A stretch of 64,000 nucleotides of DNA from Limosilactobacillus pulli (lineage in GTDB: Bacteria > Bacillota > Bacilli > Lactobacillales > Lactobacillaceae): contig NZ_CANCWQ010000001.1 of assembly GCF_947381555.1 (NCBI RefSeq), forward strand, positions 1-64,000, written 5' to 3'. Positions 22,637 through 32,279 of this stretch are shown in pieces (positions within the stretch are counted from its first letter, which is position 1; the number at the start of each line of letters is the position of its first letter). The position numbers and the translations under genes are program-made. A model generated the notes under the pieces. It had not been told where the DNA came from. It saw only the letters and a list, made by a program, of their open reading frames with translations, and ran no database searches.

Positions 22637-24433
22637 TTATTTTTCGACAACCAGACCTTTGAACAGTCCGTAGACAAAGTCGCCAGCATCAAACTTCTGC
22701 AAGTCGGTAACCTTTTCGCCCAGACCAACGTACTTAACCGGCAGATGGAGCTCATTTCTAATCGCCAGCACGATCCCACCACGCGCCGTACCATCCAGTT
22801 TGGTCAAGACGATGCCGGAAACATCAGTACTTTCCTTAAACAGTTTGGCTTGGTTCAAGGCATTTTGACCAGTCGTGGCATCCAAAACCAATAGCACTTC
22901 ATGCGGTGCATCCGGAATCTCACGCGCCATGATCCGCTTCATTTTAGCCAGCTCGTTCATCAGATTGACTTTATTTTGCAGTCGGCCAGCCGTATCAACC
23001 AGTAAAATATCATAGTTCTCTTCTTTGGCCTTCTTGACACCGTCAAAGACAACTGCGGCTGGATCACCATTGGCCGGGCCCATAACGATATCAACGCCAT
23101 CACGCTTAGCCCAAACGTCCAGCTGCTCAACAGCCCCAGCTCTGAACGTATCACCAGCTGCCAGCAGCACGCGCTTGCCTTCATCCTTGAAGCGCTTGGC
23201 CATCTTACCGATTGTCGTGGTCTTACCGGCACCATTGACCCCGACGAACATGATGACAGTTGGACCTTCTTTTGCAAAGTTGAGGTCGGGATTTTCATCA
23301 ATCCCCGCGTCCTCATAAAGATCAACCATCTTTTCAATGATGACGTTGGAGACATCCTGCTTGCTCTTGGCATTTTGTAGCTTAACCTCTTCACGCAGTT
23401 CATCAGAGATCTTCATTGCCATATCATAGCCAACGTCGGATTCAATCAAGAGGTCTTCAAGATCTTCAAAGAAATCCTCATCAACGTGACGGAAATTAGC
23501 CAAGAAGTGGTTCAATTTGGCTCCAAAACCGGTCCGTGACTTTTTCAGACCGCGATCATACTTTTCAGTCGTCGATTCTTCAGTCTGACTTTCCGTTTCG
23601 TTTCCAGCTGCGACAGCTTGTGAATCACTCTCCGTGTTTTTGTCATCATCAGCCTCAGTTGCTTTATCTTTCGTAACGTCAGCCGACTGTTCTGCTGCTT
23701 CGCTAGCCTCGCTTTGAGTTGATGCTTTTTCGGTTACATCCGCAGTCTCACTTGTAACAGTATCGGTTACTGATGCAACTTCATTGGTTTCAACCGTTGA
23801 TTTGTTTTCATCATTAGCTTCTGACTCAACTGCTTGTACCTTTTCAGCAACTGCTGACTGTGCCTGTTTTGATGCCACTGCTTCATCACTAGCTGCCGAT
23901 TCAGTAACTGATTGAGCTGATTGGACCGCTTGTTCTTTGGCCGCAACAGCACTTTGTTGAGCAGCCTGTGATTGAGCTTGTTCGGCTGCTTCTTGGGCTT
24001 CTTTACGTGCTGCATCAGACTGAGCGGCCTGTTCTTTGGCCGCAGCAGCACTTTGTTGAGCAGCCTGTGATTGAGCTTGTTCGGCTGCTTCTTGAGCCTC
24101 TTTACGTGCTGCATCAGACTGGGCCGCCTGTTTTTCGGCAATTGCAGCGGATTTTTGCATGGCTGCAGTCGTTGCCGCATCTTTTTCATCAGCCTGGTCA
24201 GCTGGCTGAGTAGATGCTGAAGCGACCTCACTGACTGCAGATTCTACTGATGCTTGGCTTGCTGCGTTTTCAGTAGTTTCGCTTTCAGTTGCAGCACTCT
24301 CACTGGCTACAGTTTCAGCGACTGTACTTTCGCTAGCCGCAGCTTGGCTTTCAGCATTTTCGCTAGCCGCGGATTCCGGTACTGCTTCTTTTTTATGCTT
24401 GGACTTGCGACGAAAAATATCAAATAATCCCAT
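22637..24433 (-). CDS. ftsY: SRP receptor FtsY with a long alanine/glutamine-rich N-terminal region
   Basis: This 598-residue GTPase is the membrane docking partner of Ffh. The NG domain fills the last 300 residues: GVNGAGKTTTIGKMAKRF (P loop), DTAGRLQNKVNLMNELAKM and TKLDGTARGG. The first 290 residues are an A/E/Q/S-rich, strongly charged region of low complexity. It includes two near-identical 33-residue repeats (105-137 and 138-170) and is far longer than in most relatives. A short basic start (FRRKSKHKKE) could bind lipid. It lies between ylxM and smc in one unit. Confidence 0.97.
   Translation of the reverse strand: MGLFDIFRRKSKHKKEAVPESAASENAESQAAASESTVAETVASESAATESETTENAASQASVESAVSEVASASTQPADQADEKDAATTAAMQKSAAIAEKQAAQSDAARKEAQEAAEQAQSQAAQQSAAAAKEQAAQSDAARKEAQEAAEQAQSQAAQQSAVAAKEQAVQSAQSVTESAASDEAVASKQAQSAVAEKVQAVESEANDENKSTVETNEVASVTDTVTSETADVTEKASTQSEASEAAEQSADVTKDKATEADDDKNTESDSQAVAAGNETESQTEESTTEKYDRGLKKSRTGFGAKLNHFLANFRHVDEDFFEDLEDLLIESDVGYDMAMKISDELREEVKLQNAKSKQDVSNVIIEKMVDLYEDAGIDENPDLNFAKEGPTVIMFVGVNGAGKTTTIGKMAKRFKDEGKRVLLAAGDTFRAGAVEQLDVWAKRDGVDIVMGPANGDPAAVVFDGVKKAKEENYDILLVDTAGRLQNKVNLMNELAKMKRIMAREIPDAPHEVLLVLDATTGQNALNQAKLFKESTDVSGIVLTKLDGTARGGIVLAIRNELHLPVKYVGLGEKVTDLQKFDAGDFVYGLFKGLVVEK
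23924..24121 (-). repeat. Tandem 99-bp repeat inside ftsY
   Basis: Two adjacent copies (24121-24023 and 24022-23924) encode QSDAARKEAQEAAEQAQSQA and the rest of a 33-residue unit, differing at only a couple of residues. The two near-identical DNA copies suggest recent duplication by slippage, so length may vary among strains. Confidence 0.85.
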
Positions 24434-24453
24434 TATTGCGCCTTCTTTCTAAT

Positions 24454-27400
24454 CTAGTTCTGATCTTCGCCATTCAACGCTTCTTGTACGTCAACCGAAA
24501 CCATCTTGGAAACCCCGGACTCCTGCATGGTGACCCCATACAAAACGTTGGCATTCATCATGGTCCCTTTTCGGTGCGTAATCACGATAAACTGTGGTCC
24601 ATCCTCACCGAAACGCCCCAGATACTTGGCAAATCGATCAACGTTAACCTCATCCAAAGCAGCTTCGGGCTCATCTAAAATGGCAAATGGCACCGGCCGC
24701 ACCTTTAAGATGGCAAACAGCAGAGCAATCGCTGTCAGTGCCTTTTCCCCACCAGAAAGCAGACTCAGCTGTTGGTTACGCTTGCCAGGCGGCTGGGCCA
24801 TAATGTCCACCCCGCTAGTCAAAACGTCATCTGGATCCGTCAGTACCAATTTAGCCTGACCACCCTCAAAAATTGTAGCGAACGTTTCGGCAAAAGCGGC
24901 TGAGACCTCCTTAAACGTCTTAACAAAGCGCGTCTTAACCTGTTCATCCATGGCATTCATGGTTTCTTGCAGCTGATCGCGAGCCTTTTCCAAATCGGCT
25001 TTTTGATTGGTTAAGAAGTCGTAGCGCTCTGAAATCCGTTCATATTCCTGAATGGCTCCGGTATTGACCGGTCCCAGTTCGTCTAGACCGCGCTTCAAAA
25101 GCTTCAGCTGACGGTTCAGCTCGTCATCGCTCAATGGACTGAGTTCCTGTCTGGCATCAGCCAGCGTCATTGAATAAGTCTCACTCAAACGATTCAGGCC
25201 CTGGTCAATTCTCATCTCCAGACGTGCCCGCTGCGCCTTGATGCCAGAAAGGTCTTCGATAGCTGCCCGTTGCAAGGCCTGTAGCCGATCATTTTGCTCA
25301 TTGGCGTCCTGCAGCTGATCATTTAGCGTTGTTAGTTTTTCATCACAGCTTTCCAGCTGCTTTTGCGCATCCTGCAGCTGCTGTTCAGTTTCTTTTAAGG
25401 CCGCGGCCGTCGTTTGACGATCATCGGCCTGCTGCTGATCATTCTCATCCAGTAACTGCAGCTGCTGCTTGAGCTCAGCCAAACGTTTTTCAATATCCTG
25501 GCTGCGTTCTTCAAGCTCAGCTGCCTGTTCTTTAGCCTGGCGCAGTCGTTCCCGTGCCACGGCCAGCCATTGCTGCATTTCATGGAGCTGCTCAAGCTGC
25601 GCGCTGGCGTTGTTTTGCAGATCACTTTGCTGCTGCTTGATCTTTTCCATATCGGCCTTTAGCTGCACCAACTGATCAGCCAGCTGCTGCTCGTTTTCTT
25701 TGGCCGTAGACATTTCGCGTTCAAACTGTTCTGGATTGCCGGCTGCATTGGCTTGGTAATCTAACGCCTTAAGTTGGCGCTTGAGTTCAGCCAGCTGACT
25801 GTCGGCCAGTTGCTGATTGGCCTTCGCCTCATTCAGCTGCTGATTGGCCTGGGCCGTCTCATTTTGAAGACTGGCAAGGGTCTGCTGGTTGCTTTGACGA
25901 GCCTGTTCGAGCTGTCTAACCTTTTGCTCTAATTCACTGGCACGCTGCTGTTGGGCCTGCAGCTCTTGTTTCATCTTTTCGACCATCTGCTGCTGGCTCA
26001 ACAAACCAATCCGCTGACTGCGGCTGGCCCCACCGGTCATGGCACCGCTGGTATTGATCAGCTGACCATCCAGTGTAATCACGCGAACCTGATGCTGGCC
26101 GGCCTTGGCGAGCTGCGTGGCATGGTCAAGATTATCAGCCACGATCGTATTGCTCAATAAATGATCGATGACGACCTGGAAACGTGGATCATATTGAATC
26201 AGTTCACTGGCCCGACCGACGAAGCCTGGCAGCGCCCGCAGGCGATCTAGATTTCTTGGCTGATAGCCGCCACGGAGCGTATCCAGTGGCAGAATCGTTG
26301 CCCGACCGCCACGCTGTCTAACCAGATAATTGATGATCTGCTTACCATCGTTTTGCGTGGCTACGACCAGATGCTGTAATTGTCCACCCAGCACTGTTTC
26401 CAGAGCCGTTGTGTATTCTTGCGGTACCTTGATCAGCTCACTGACTGGACCAAACAGGCCATTAAACTGCCGACGCCGCTTTAAGACGTTTTGAACACCA
26501 CTGTAGTAACCAGTGTAATCAGCAGCCATAGCTTGATAGTTGTTGACGCGCGCCTTACAGGATCTAACGTCGCCCAGTACTTGATACCATGCTTGCTGGA
26601 TATGTTCATATTGCTGCTGCAGCTGACTTTGCTGACTGCGTTCTTGATTGAGCTGAGCCGTTTTTTGTACCAATACGCTTTGGGCATTTGAAACGGTCTG
26701 GGCCTGTTGATCAGCATTTTGCTGAGCGGTCTGCAGACGTTCTTGGATATTCTTCAATTCGTCGCTGTACTGTTGATACTGACTGAGCGCCTGTTCATGA
26801 CTGCGCTTTAAAAAAGTCTGCTGGTTGCGAGCCGTTGCCTGTTTTTGCAACAGATCAACCTGCTGATCACGCATATTTTCCAGTTGCTGAGCCAACTGTT
26901 GCGAGCGCTGTTCGGCACTTTGCGACTTGGCCTCGTTTAGCGCCTTTTGATGCTCTTTGATAGACTGCTGTTGTTTGGCAATCGACTCGTTTTGCGATTT
27001 CAGCGTGTGATTTGTTTCAGCAAGCTGTGCTTCAAGCTCATTTTGCTGAGCCATTAAACGTTGCTTTTCATTCTCACGCTGCTCAAGGCGAACTGATGAA
27101 AGCGACTGTTTGCTGTTGAGCTTGCCGATCATCGTAGTGGCATCCAGGATCTTTTGCTGCAGCTCGTCTTTGACCGTTAACAGCCGTTTTTGCTGTGCTT
27201 GTTGCTGCGCCAGTTTTTGGGCAGCCGCTTTAGCCTGCTCATCATATTCGGCTGCCATTGATTGTGAATTTTCCTGTCTGGCGACAACCTGTTTTAGGGC
27301 TGTCTGACCAGCATCCAGCTGGCGGACCGTTTTGGTTTTGTCCAACAGATCAAACTTGCCCTTTTGCTCCAGATAATCTTGAGCCAAGGCACTCTGTTCG

Positions 27401-28017
27401 GCTAGCGGTTCCAATTGATCTTCCAGTTCGGATACGATGTCGTTGACGCGGTTCAGATTTTCACGCGTGGTATCCAATCGTTTTTCAGCCGTTGCCTTGT
27501 TTTGCTTGTATTTTGATACACCAGCCGCCGTTTCGATGATGGCACGGCGATCGGTTGGCTTGCCATTAAAAATCTCGGCAATGCGGCCTTGTGAGATCAC
27601 AGAAAACGACTCACGACCAACGCCAGAGTCAACAAACAGATCAACGATATCTCGCAAGCGGACCTGCTGATTGTTGATCAGATACTCGCTGTCGCCGTTG
27701 CGATACAGCTTGCGCGTGATCTTAAGTTCAGAAAAGTCACTGTTCAAGTAGTGGTCGCTGTTGTCAAAAGCAATCGAAACCAGAGCCCGATTCAACGGTG
27801 CCCGGTCTTCAGAACCATTAAAAATGACATCTGCCATTTTGTTGCCTCGCAAGGTCTTGGCTGACTGTTCACCCAAAACCCAGCGAATAGCCTCGATGAT
27901 GTTTGACTTACCACTACCATTGGGACCAATAATCCCGGTCATTCCTGGGCGAAATTCAATTGTTGTTGGTTGGGCAAATGACTTGAAGCCATCCAACGTA
28001 AGCGACAATAAGCGCAT
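24454..28017 (-). CDS. smc: Chromosome partition protein SMC
   Basis: This 1187-residue condensin subunit has an N-terminal ATPase half (GPNGSGKSNIIEAIRWVLGEQS, about 32-53), a long Q-rich coiled coil, a hinge around 520-640 (GLFGPVSELIKVPQEY to GGASRSQRIG), a second coiled coil and the C-terminal half with LLSGGEKALTAIALLFA and ILDEPEAALDE. The length is normal. With ScpA and ScpB it compacts and separates the nucleoid. Confidence 0.98.
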   Translation of the reverse strand: MRLLSLTLDGFKSFAQPTTIEFRPGMTGIIGPNGSGKSNIIEAIRWVLGEQSAKTLRGNKMADVIFNGSEDRAPLNRALVSIAFDNSDHYLNSDFSELKITRKLYRNGDSEYLINNQQVRLRDIVDLFVDSGVGRESFSVISQGRIAEIFNGKPTDRRAIIETAAGVSKYKQNKATAEKRLDTTRENLNRVNDIVSELEDQLEPLAEQSALAQDYLEQKGKFDLLDKTKTVRQLDAGQTALKQVVARQENSQSMAAEYDEQAKAAAQKLAQQQAQQKRLLTVKDELQQKILDATTMIGKLNSKQSLSSVRLEQRENEKQRLMAQQNELEAQLAETNHTLKSQNESIAKQQQSIKEHQKALNEAKSQSAEQRSQQLAQQLENMRDQQVDLLQKQATARNQQTFLKRSHEQALSQYQQYSDELKNIQERLQTAQQNADQQAQTVSNAQSVLVQKTAQLNQERSQQSQLQQQYEHIQQAWYQVLGDVRSCKARVNNYQAMAADYTGYYSGVQNVLKRRRQFNGLFGPVSELIKVPQEYTTALETVLGGQLQHLVVATQNDGKQIINYLVRQRGGRATILPLDTLRGGYQPRNLDRLRALPGFVGRASELIQYDPRFQVVIDHLLSNTIVADNLDHATQLAKAGQHQVRVITLDGQLINTSGAMTGGASRSQRIGLLSQQQMVEKMKQELQAQQQRASELEQKVRQLEQARQSNQQTLASLQNETAQANQQLNEAKANQQLADSQLAELKRQLKALDYQANAAGNPEQFEREMSTAKENEQQLADQLVQLKADMEKIKQQQSDLQNNASAQLEQLHEMQQWLAVARERLRQAKEQAAELEERSQDIEKRLAELKQQLQLLDENDQQQADDRQTTAAALKETEQQLQDAQKQLESCDEKLTTLNDQLQDANEQNDRLQALQRAAIEDLSGIKAQRARLEMRIDQGLNRLSETYSMTLADARQELSPLSDDELNRQLKLLKRGLDELGPVNTGAIQEYERISERYDFLTNQKADLEKARDQLQETMNAMDEQVKTRFVKTFKEVSAAFAETFATIFEGGQAKLVLTDPDDVLTSGVDIMAQPPGKRNQQLSLLSGGEKALTAIALLFAILKVRPVPFAILDEPEAALDEVNVDRFAKYLGRFGEDGPQFIVITHRKGTMMNANVLYGVTMQESGVSKMVSVDVQEALNGEDQN

Positions 28018-28033
28018 CGGGATTCCCTGCCTT

Positions 28034-28729
28034 TTAGTTGTTTTTGCGCAGCTGATTCAAAGCTGCCTGGGCCGCCTGCATTTCAGCATGCTTCTTGGAG
28101 CTGCCAATGCCTTGTGTGATTGGCTTGCCATTCACACTGACGCTGACTTTAAACTGTGGATCGTTTTCGGTACCTTCTTCACTCAAGAGATGGTATTCAA
28201 TGTCGACATCCCCATTGCGCTGCAAGAATTCCTGCAGACTGGTCTTGGCATCAACGGCATGATCAAACCAGCCCATGTCCAGCTTAGGGAAGATAACACG
28301 ATGAATAAACTTTTCGACGGCATCACGGCCTTGATCTAGGTACAGCGCACCAATAAACGATTCAAAAATGTCACACAATAGGCTGGCCCGCTGACGTGCA
28401 CCGGCCATCTCTTCACCATGGCCCAGCCGAATGTATTGATCAAAATGGCATTCCTTGGCAAACTTGGAAAAACTGTCCTCACATACCATTGCTGCTCGTA
28501 GTCGTGTCAGTTTGCCCTGTGGCAGCTTAGGGAAACGCTTGTAGATATATTCAGAGACAAACAGCTGCAAAACGGCATCGCCTAAAAACTCAATTCGTTC
28601 ATAGTACTTGAGCCCCTGGTGTGGATGCTCATTAACGTATGAAGCCTGCGTAAAGGCCTCCGCCAGCAGATCTGGGTTGTTGAAATGAATGCCAAACTCC
28701 TTGGCAAGATAGTCTTCTAATTCCTTAAT
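28034..28729 (-). CDS. rnc: Ribonuclease III, apparent AUU start
   Basis: This enzyme cuts double-stranded RNA, including rRNA precursors. It shows the catalytic block YERIEFLGDAVLQLFVSEYI, LCDIFESFIGALYLDQG, and a C-terminal double-strand binding domain (about 155-225: DAKTSLQEFLQR to KKHAEMQAAQAALNQL). The only upstream in-frame start is a TTG at 28784-28786. It lies inside the acpP terminator hairpin and has no ribosome binding site. AGAAAGGAAG lies 8 bases before an ATT at 28727-28729, just where relatives begin with M-IKELEDYL. The likely start is thus the rare AUU. Without it, no good start exists. Confidence 0.9.
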   Translation of the reverse strand: MKELEDYLAKEFGIHFNNPDLLAEAFTQASYVNEHPHQGLKYYERIEFLGDAVLQLFVSEYIYKRFPKLPQGKLTRLRAAMVCEDSFSKFAKECHFDQYIRLGHGEEMAGARQRASLLCDIFESFIGALYLDQGRDAVEKFIHRVIFPKLDMGWFDHAVDAKTSLQEFLQRNGDVDIEYHLLSEEGTENDPQFKVSVSVNGKPITQGIGSSKKHAEMQAAQAALNQLRKNN

Positions 28730-28767
28730 GGGGAAAACTTCCTTTCTGTTTGATCGAAAATCTTTGG

Positions 28768-28806
28768 AAAAAAAGACCGCCGACAAAGTAATGCTTCATC
28801 GCGGTC
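28768..28806 (-). terminator. acpP terminator
   Basis: GACCGC (28775-28780) and GCGGTC (28801-28806) pair around a 20-base loop, and the minus strand continues with seven T. It lies between acpP and the rnc ribosome binding site. Confidence 0.75.
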
Positions 28807-28819
28807 CCGGTGATTTTGC

Positions 28820-29071
28820 TTATTTTTTGTCCTGTTGATGGGCAGCGATGTAATCAACCACTTCACCGATCGTGCTGAGCTTTTCGGCTTCGCCGTCTTC
28901 GATTTCAGCACCAAAAGTGTCCTCGACTTCCAGAACGAATTCTACAAAGTCAATGGAATCGGCATCCAGGTCGGTCTTTAAGTTCAGGTCTTCCGTAATT
29001 TTGGCCCGATCAATGTCAAAGTGATCGGCTACGATTGATGAGACCTTGTCAAAGATTTCCTTTTTATCCAT
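28820..29071 (-). CDS. acpP: Acyl carrier protein
   Basis: This 83-residue protein carries the growing fatty acid on 4'-phosphopantetheine attached to the serine of DADSIDFVEFVLEVED. I is found where most have L after the serine, a conservative change. It follows plsX, the usual partner in phospholipid synthesis. Confidence 0.96.
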   Translation of the reverse strand: MDKKEIFDKVSSIVADHFDIDRAKITEDLNLKTDLDADSIDFVEFVLEVEDTFGAEIEDGEAEKLSTIGEVVDYIAAHQQDKK

Positions 29072-29120
29072 CGTCTGTTCTACCTCACAATTTTAATTTG
29101 AACTAACTTTTCCTATTGTA

Positions 29121-30152
29121 TTAGTTTTTGGCTTGATTGTCCATGTTTTCCTCGGGACTGAAGTAGTCAACGGCCTCTTTGATAACGCCCGTTTGAATCA
29201 TGGTGCGAATCTGACCGATCGTATTTTTAACCGCTACTTCATCAGCCGAGCCATGAGTCTTAACGACTGGTGCCTTAAGACCCAACAATACGGCCCCACC
29301 ATAAGTTGACGTGCTCATCTGTTTGGCAATGTTTTTAAAAACCGGCTTTAAGAACAAATAGCCCAGCTTGGCCCGCAGACCGCCATTTAAGATTCCGTTT
29401 TTAATCAGCTTCAAAAACATCTTGGCAGTTCCCTCGGTGGCCTTTAAAGCCGCATTGGCCGTCCAGCCGTCACTGACTACGACATCCGCCTTGCCTGCCA
29501 ACAGCTCGCCAGCTTCCACGTTGCCGATGAAGTTTAAGTTATCCTCTGCCTTAAGCAGCTGGTGAACCTCTTTATGCAGTCGATCACCCTTGTCTTCTTC
29601 GGCACCATTATTAAGCAGAGCCACGCGCGGATTCTTGACGCCCAGCACGCTTTCGGCATAGAAACGGCCCAGGTGCGCGTATTGAACCAGATTGCGCTCC
29701 TTGGCCTCTGCATTGGCACCACTGTCAAGGTAGACAAAACTGTGACGATCATTGCCCGGCTCAACAATTGGCAAAACGCTGGTCAGTCCAGGACGATCGA
29801 TCCCCTTGATGCGACCAACGATCAAAAGTCCCGATGCTAAGATGGCGCCGGTATTGCCAGCAGAAAAGAACGCATCGGCCTTGCCTTCCTTAACGGCTTG
29901 AGCAGCACGAACGATTGATGAGTCTTTTTTACGGCGAATGGCCCGCACTGGTTCCTCGCCCATTTCAATTTCTTCGGTGGTTTCAATCAAATGCAGCCGC
30001 GTCTTGTCTTTAATCAGTGGCGCAACTTTTTGCGGATCGCCATACAGATCAAACTCCAGATCCGAATACTGATCGCGTGCGGCTTCAACTCCGGCAACGA
30101 TTGCCTGGGGGGCGTGGTCGCCTCCCATGGCATCTACGGCAATTTTAATCAT
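29121..30152 (-). CDS. plsX: Acyl-ACP:phosphate acyltransferase PlsX
   Basis: This 343-residue enzyme makes acyl-phosphate from acyl-ACP, the first step of Gram-positive phospholipid synthesis (with PlsY). It begins IKIAVDAMGGDHAPQAIVAG and contains SIVRAAQAVKEGKADAFFSAGNTGA and LNNGAEEDKGD motifs. It sits between recG and acpP. Confidence 0.97.
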   Translation of the reverse strand: MIKIAVDAMGGDHAPQAIVAGVEAARDQYSDLEFDLYGDPQKVAPLIKDKTRLHLIETTEEIEMGEEPVRAIRRKKDSSIVRAAQAVKEGKADAFFSAGNTGAILASGLLIVGRIKGIDRPGLTSVLPIVEPGNDRHSFVYLDSGANAEAKERNLVQYAHLGRFYAESVLGVKNPRVALLNNGAEEDKGDRLHKEVHQLLKAEDNLNFIGNVEAGELLAGKADVVVSDGWTANAALKATEGTAKMFLKLIKNGILNGGLRAKLGYLFLKPVFKNIAKQMSTSTYGGAVLLGLKAPVVKTHGSADEVAVKNTIGQIRTMIQTGVIKEAVDYFSPEENMDNQAKN

Positions 30153-30163
30153 ATTTTCTCTCC

Positions 30164-32194
30164 TTAATCAAAATGCGTTTCCAGCTGATGGCGTCTGAGA
30201 TATAGTACCAGCGGCTGATTCTCGTCTTTTTCATCCCAATGCGGCGTATCCAAAAGTGCTCCGGCATCAGCCCGGGCCGTCTGCAGCATCTTTAAGTCAC
30301 CGATCGGATCGCCAACCTTAAATTGTGGCAGCCCTGATTGATTGGTGCCCAAAACGTCGCCTGAGCCTCTCAGTTCAAGATCACGCTGCGCCACTTCAAA
30401 GCCATCCGTGGTTTCGGTCATTGTCTGCATCCGAGTCTGACCGTCTTCGGTTTTAGGATCGGCAATCAGCAAACAATAGCTCTGCCGCTGACCACGACCA
30501 ACTCGGCCGCGTAATTGATGCAATTGGGCCAAGCCAAAGCGATCCGCGTCATAGATCAGCATCACTGAGGCATTCGGGTTGTCGACACCGACTTCAATAA
30601 CCGTCGTTGCGACCAGTACCTGTAGCTGATTATCCTTGAATTTTTCCATAACCGCGGCTTTTTCATCGCTGCTCATACGGCCATGCAGTAAGCCAACCTG
30701 ATAGTCAGGCGCGAAATATTCAGCAAACTTTTCATATAAGTCAGTAGCGTTTTGTACATCGATTGACTCCGATTGCTCGATCAATGGACTGACCACATAG
30801 ACTTGGGCACCTTTAGCCAATTCCTCTTTTAAAAACGACAGTGCCGCGCCGCTTTGATTCTCTCGCAGCCAGCGCGTTTCGATCGGCTTGCGTCCTGCCG
30901 GTAATTGATCAATGATCGAAACATCCATCTCACCATAAGTCGTAATTGCCAGCGTCCGCGGAATCGGCGTGGCCGTCATTGCCAATACGTCAGGGTTATT
31001 GCCTTTTTCGCGCAGGAGCTGACGTTGGCGAACCCCAAATCGGTGCTGTTCATCGATAATGGCCAGTCCCAGATTGGCATAGTCGACCTTGTCTTGAATC
31101 AAAGCATGCGTCCCCACGATTAGGTTAACGGTACCGGATTTGATCTGATCAACCAGCTGCTGATGCTGTTTGGCCGTCATCGAACCGGTCAAAAGGCCTA
31201 CATTGACGTGCGTACCTTCAAAAATTTGGGCCAGTTTGGCGGCATGCTGAGCTGCTAAAATTTCAGTTGGTGCCATTAAAGCAGCCTGATAGCCAGCATT
31301 GACCGTGGCTGCGATTGCTAGAGCAGCCACGATCGTCTTGCCTGATCCTACGTCACCTTGCAAGAGTCGATTCATCTGATAAGGTGCGCGCAGATCACGA
31401 CAGATTTCGTTGACCGAGCGTTTCTGCGCGTCAGTCAGCTCAAAGGGAATCGTTTTGATGAATTCCTTGAGTTCTTGATTATTATACAAAATCTGGTTGC
31501 CATCAGTTTGGCGGTGTGCCTTGCGAATCGCCTGGAGCCGCAGCTGAAATAAGAAAAATTCCTCATAGGCAGCTGCTTTTTGGGCCTGCTTAGCAACAAA
31601 GGGCGTGGTTGGCCAGTGCATCTGTCTGATCATTTCACGGCGCTCCATCAACTGATAGCGCTGACGCAGCGAAATCGGCAACAACGTAGCGATTACGTCT
31701 TTATATTGATCGTAGGCCTGTTTGATTAATTTGCGCAATGTTTTTTGTGAAACATGCTTGTTGGCCGGATAAATCGCACCCAGCTCCTGTTCGTGTCCTT
31801 GTGTGATCAGCTTGGTACCCAGAATCTGCTGGCGTGCGGCATCCCATTTGCCCATTACGGTGACATGCGTATTTAAAATCGCACTGTTCTTTAAGTATGG
31901 CTGATTAAAAAAGGTCGTCATGACCACGTTGCGATCAACCAGCAGCCGAAAGCTCAAGCGGTTGCGGCGGTAGCCATAGCGCGTCAAAATCGGTTCAGAT
32001 GTTACCGTACCATGAACCGTAACTTTTTGACGATCTTTAGCAACACTCAGATCAGTTGGGGCAAAGTCGTCATAACGTGATGGAAAGTACGTCAGCAGGT
32101 CCTCAACCGTTTTGATGTCCAGCGTTGCCAGATTCTCAACCGTTTTAGGCCCGACCCCTTTGATGCTTGCGACCGGATCCTGCAGACTCTTCAA
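30164..32194 (-). CDS. recG: ATP-dependent DNA helicase RecG
   Basis: This 676-residue helicase remodels stalled forks and Holliday junctions. A wedge/OB domain (about 55-150) is followed by the motor: RLLQGDVGSGKTIVAALA (Walker A), IIDEQHRFG (DEQH box), AMTATPIPRTLAIT, then QLRGRVGRGQRQSYCLL (motif VI). It begins at TTG (32192-32194) with AAGGGGGC upstream. It is the last part of the fakA-recG-plsX-acpP order, though a terminator follows fakA. Confidence 0.97.
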   Translation of the reverse strand: MKSLQDPVASIKGVGPKTVENLATLDIKTVEDLLTYFPSRYDDFAPTDLSVAKDRQKVTVHGTVTSEPILTRYGYRRNRLSFRLLVDRNVVMTTFFNQPYLKNSAILNTHVTVMGKWDAARQQILGTKLITQGHEQELGAIYPANKHVSQKTLRKLIKQAYDQYKDVIATLLPISLRQRYQLMERREMIRQMHWPTTPFVAKQAQKAAAYEEFFLFQLRLQAIRKAHRQTDGNQILYNNQELKEFIKTIPFELTDAQKRSVNEICRDLRAPYQMNRLLQGDVGSGKTIVAALAIAATVNAGYQAALMAPTEILAAQHAAKLAQIFEGTHVNVGLLTGSMTAKQHQQLVDQIKSGTVNLIVGTHALIQDKVDYANLGLAIIDEQHRFGVRQRQLLREKGNNPDVLAMTATPIPRTLAITTYGEMDVSIIDQLPAGRKPIETRWLRENQSGAALSFLKEELAKGAQVYVVSPLIEQSESIDVQNATDLYEKFAEYFAPDYQVGLLHGRMSSDEKAAVMEKFKDNQLQVLVATTVIEVGVDNPNASVMLIYDADRFGLAQLHQLRGRVGRGQRQSYCLLIADPKTEDGQTRMQTMTETTDGFEVAQRDLELRGSGDVLGTNQSGLPQFKVGDPIGDLKMLQTARADAGALLDTPHWDEKDENQPLVLYLRRHQLETHFD

Positions 32195-32221
32195 GAAAAT
32201 GCCCCCTTTTTCTTAGTAGCT

Positions 32222-32256
32222 AAAAAGTCGTGCCGCCTGCTGACGACACGACTTGA
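32222..32256 (-). terminator. fakA terminator
   Basis: AAGTCGTG (32225-32232) and CACGACTT (32247-32254) are perfect 8-bp arms, followed on the minus strand by TTTTTAG. Confidence 0.8.
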
Positions 32257-32279
32257 TTACGCCAATTCAGCGCTGATAT

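Noticed and set aside
23767..24231. A 154-residue basic, repeat-rich ORF in ftsY
   Set aside because: It is another frame of the ftsY tandem repeats on the same strand.
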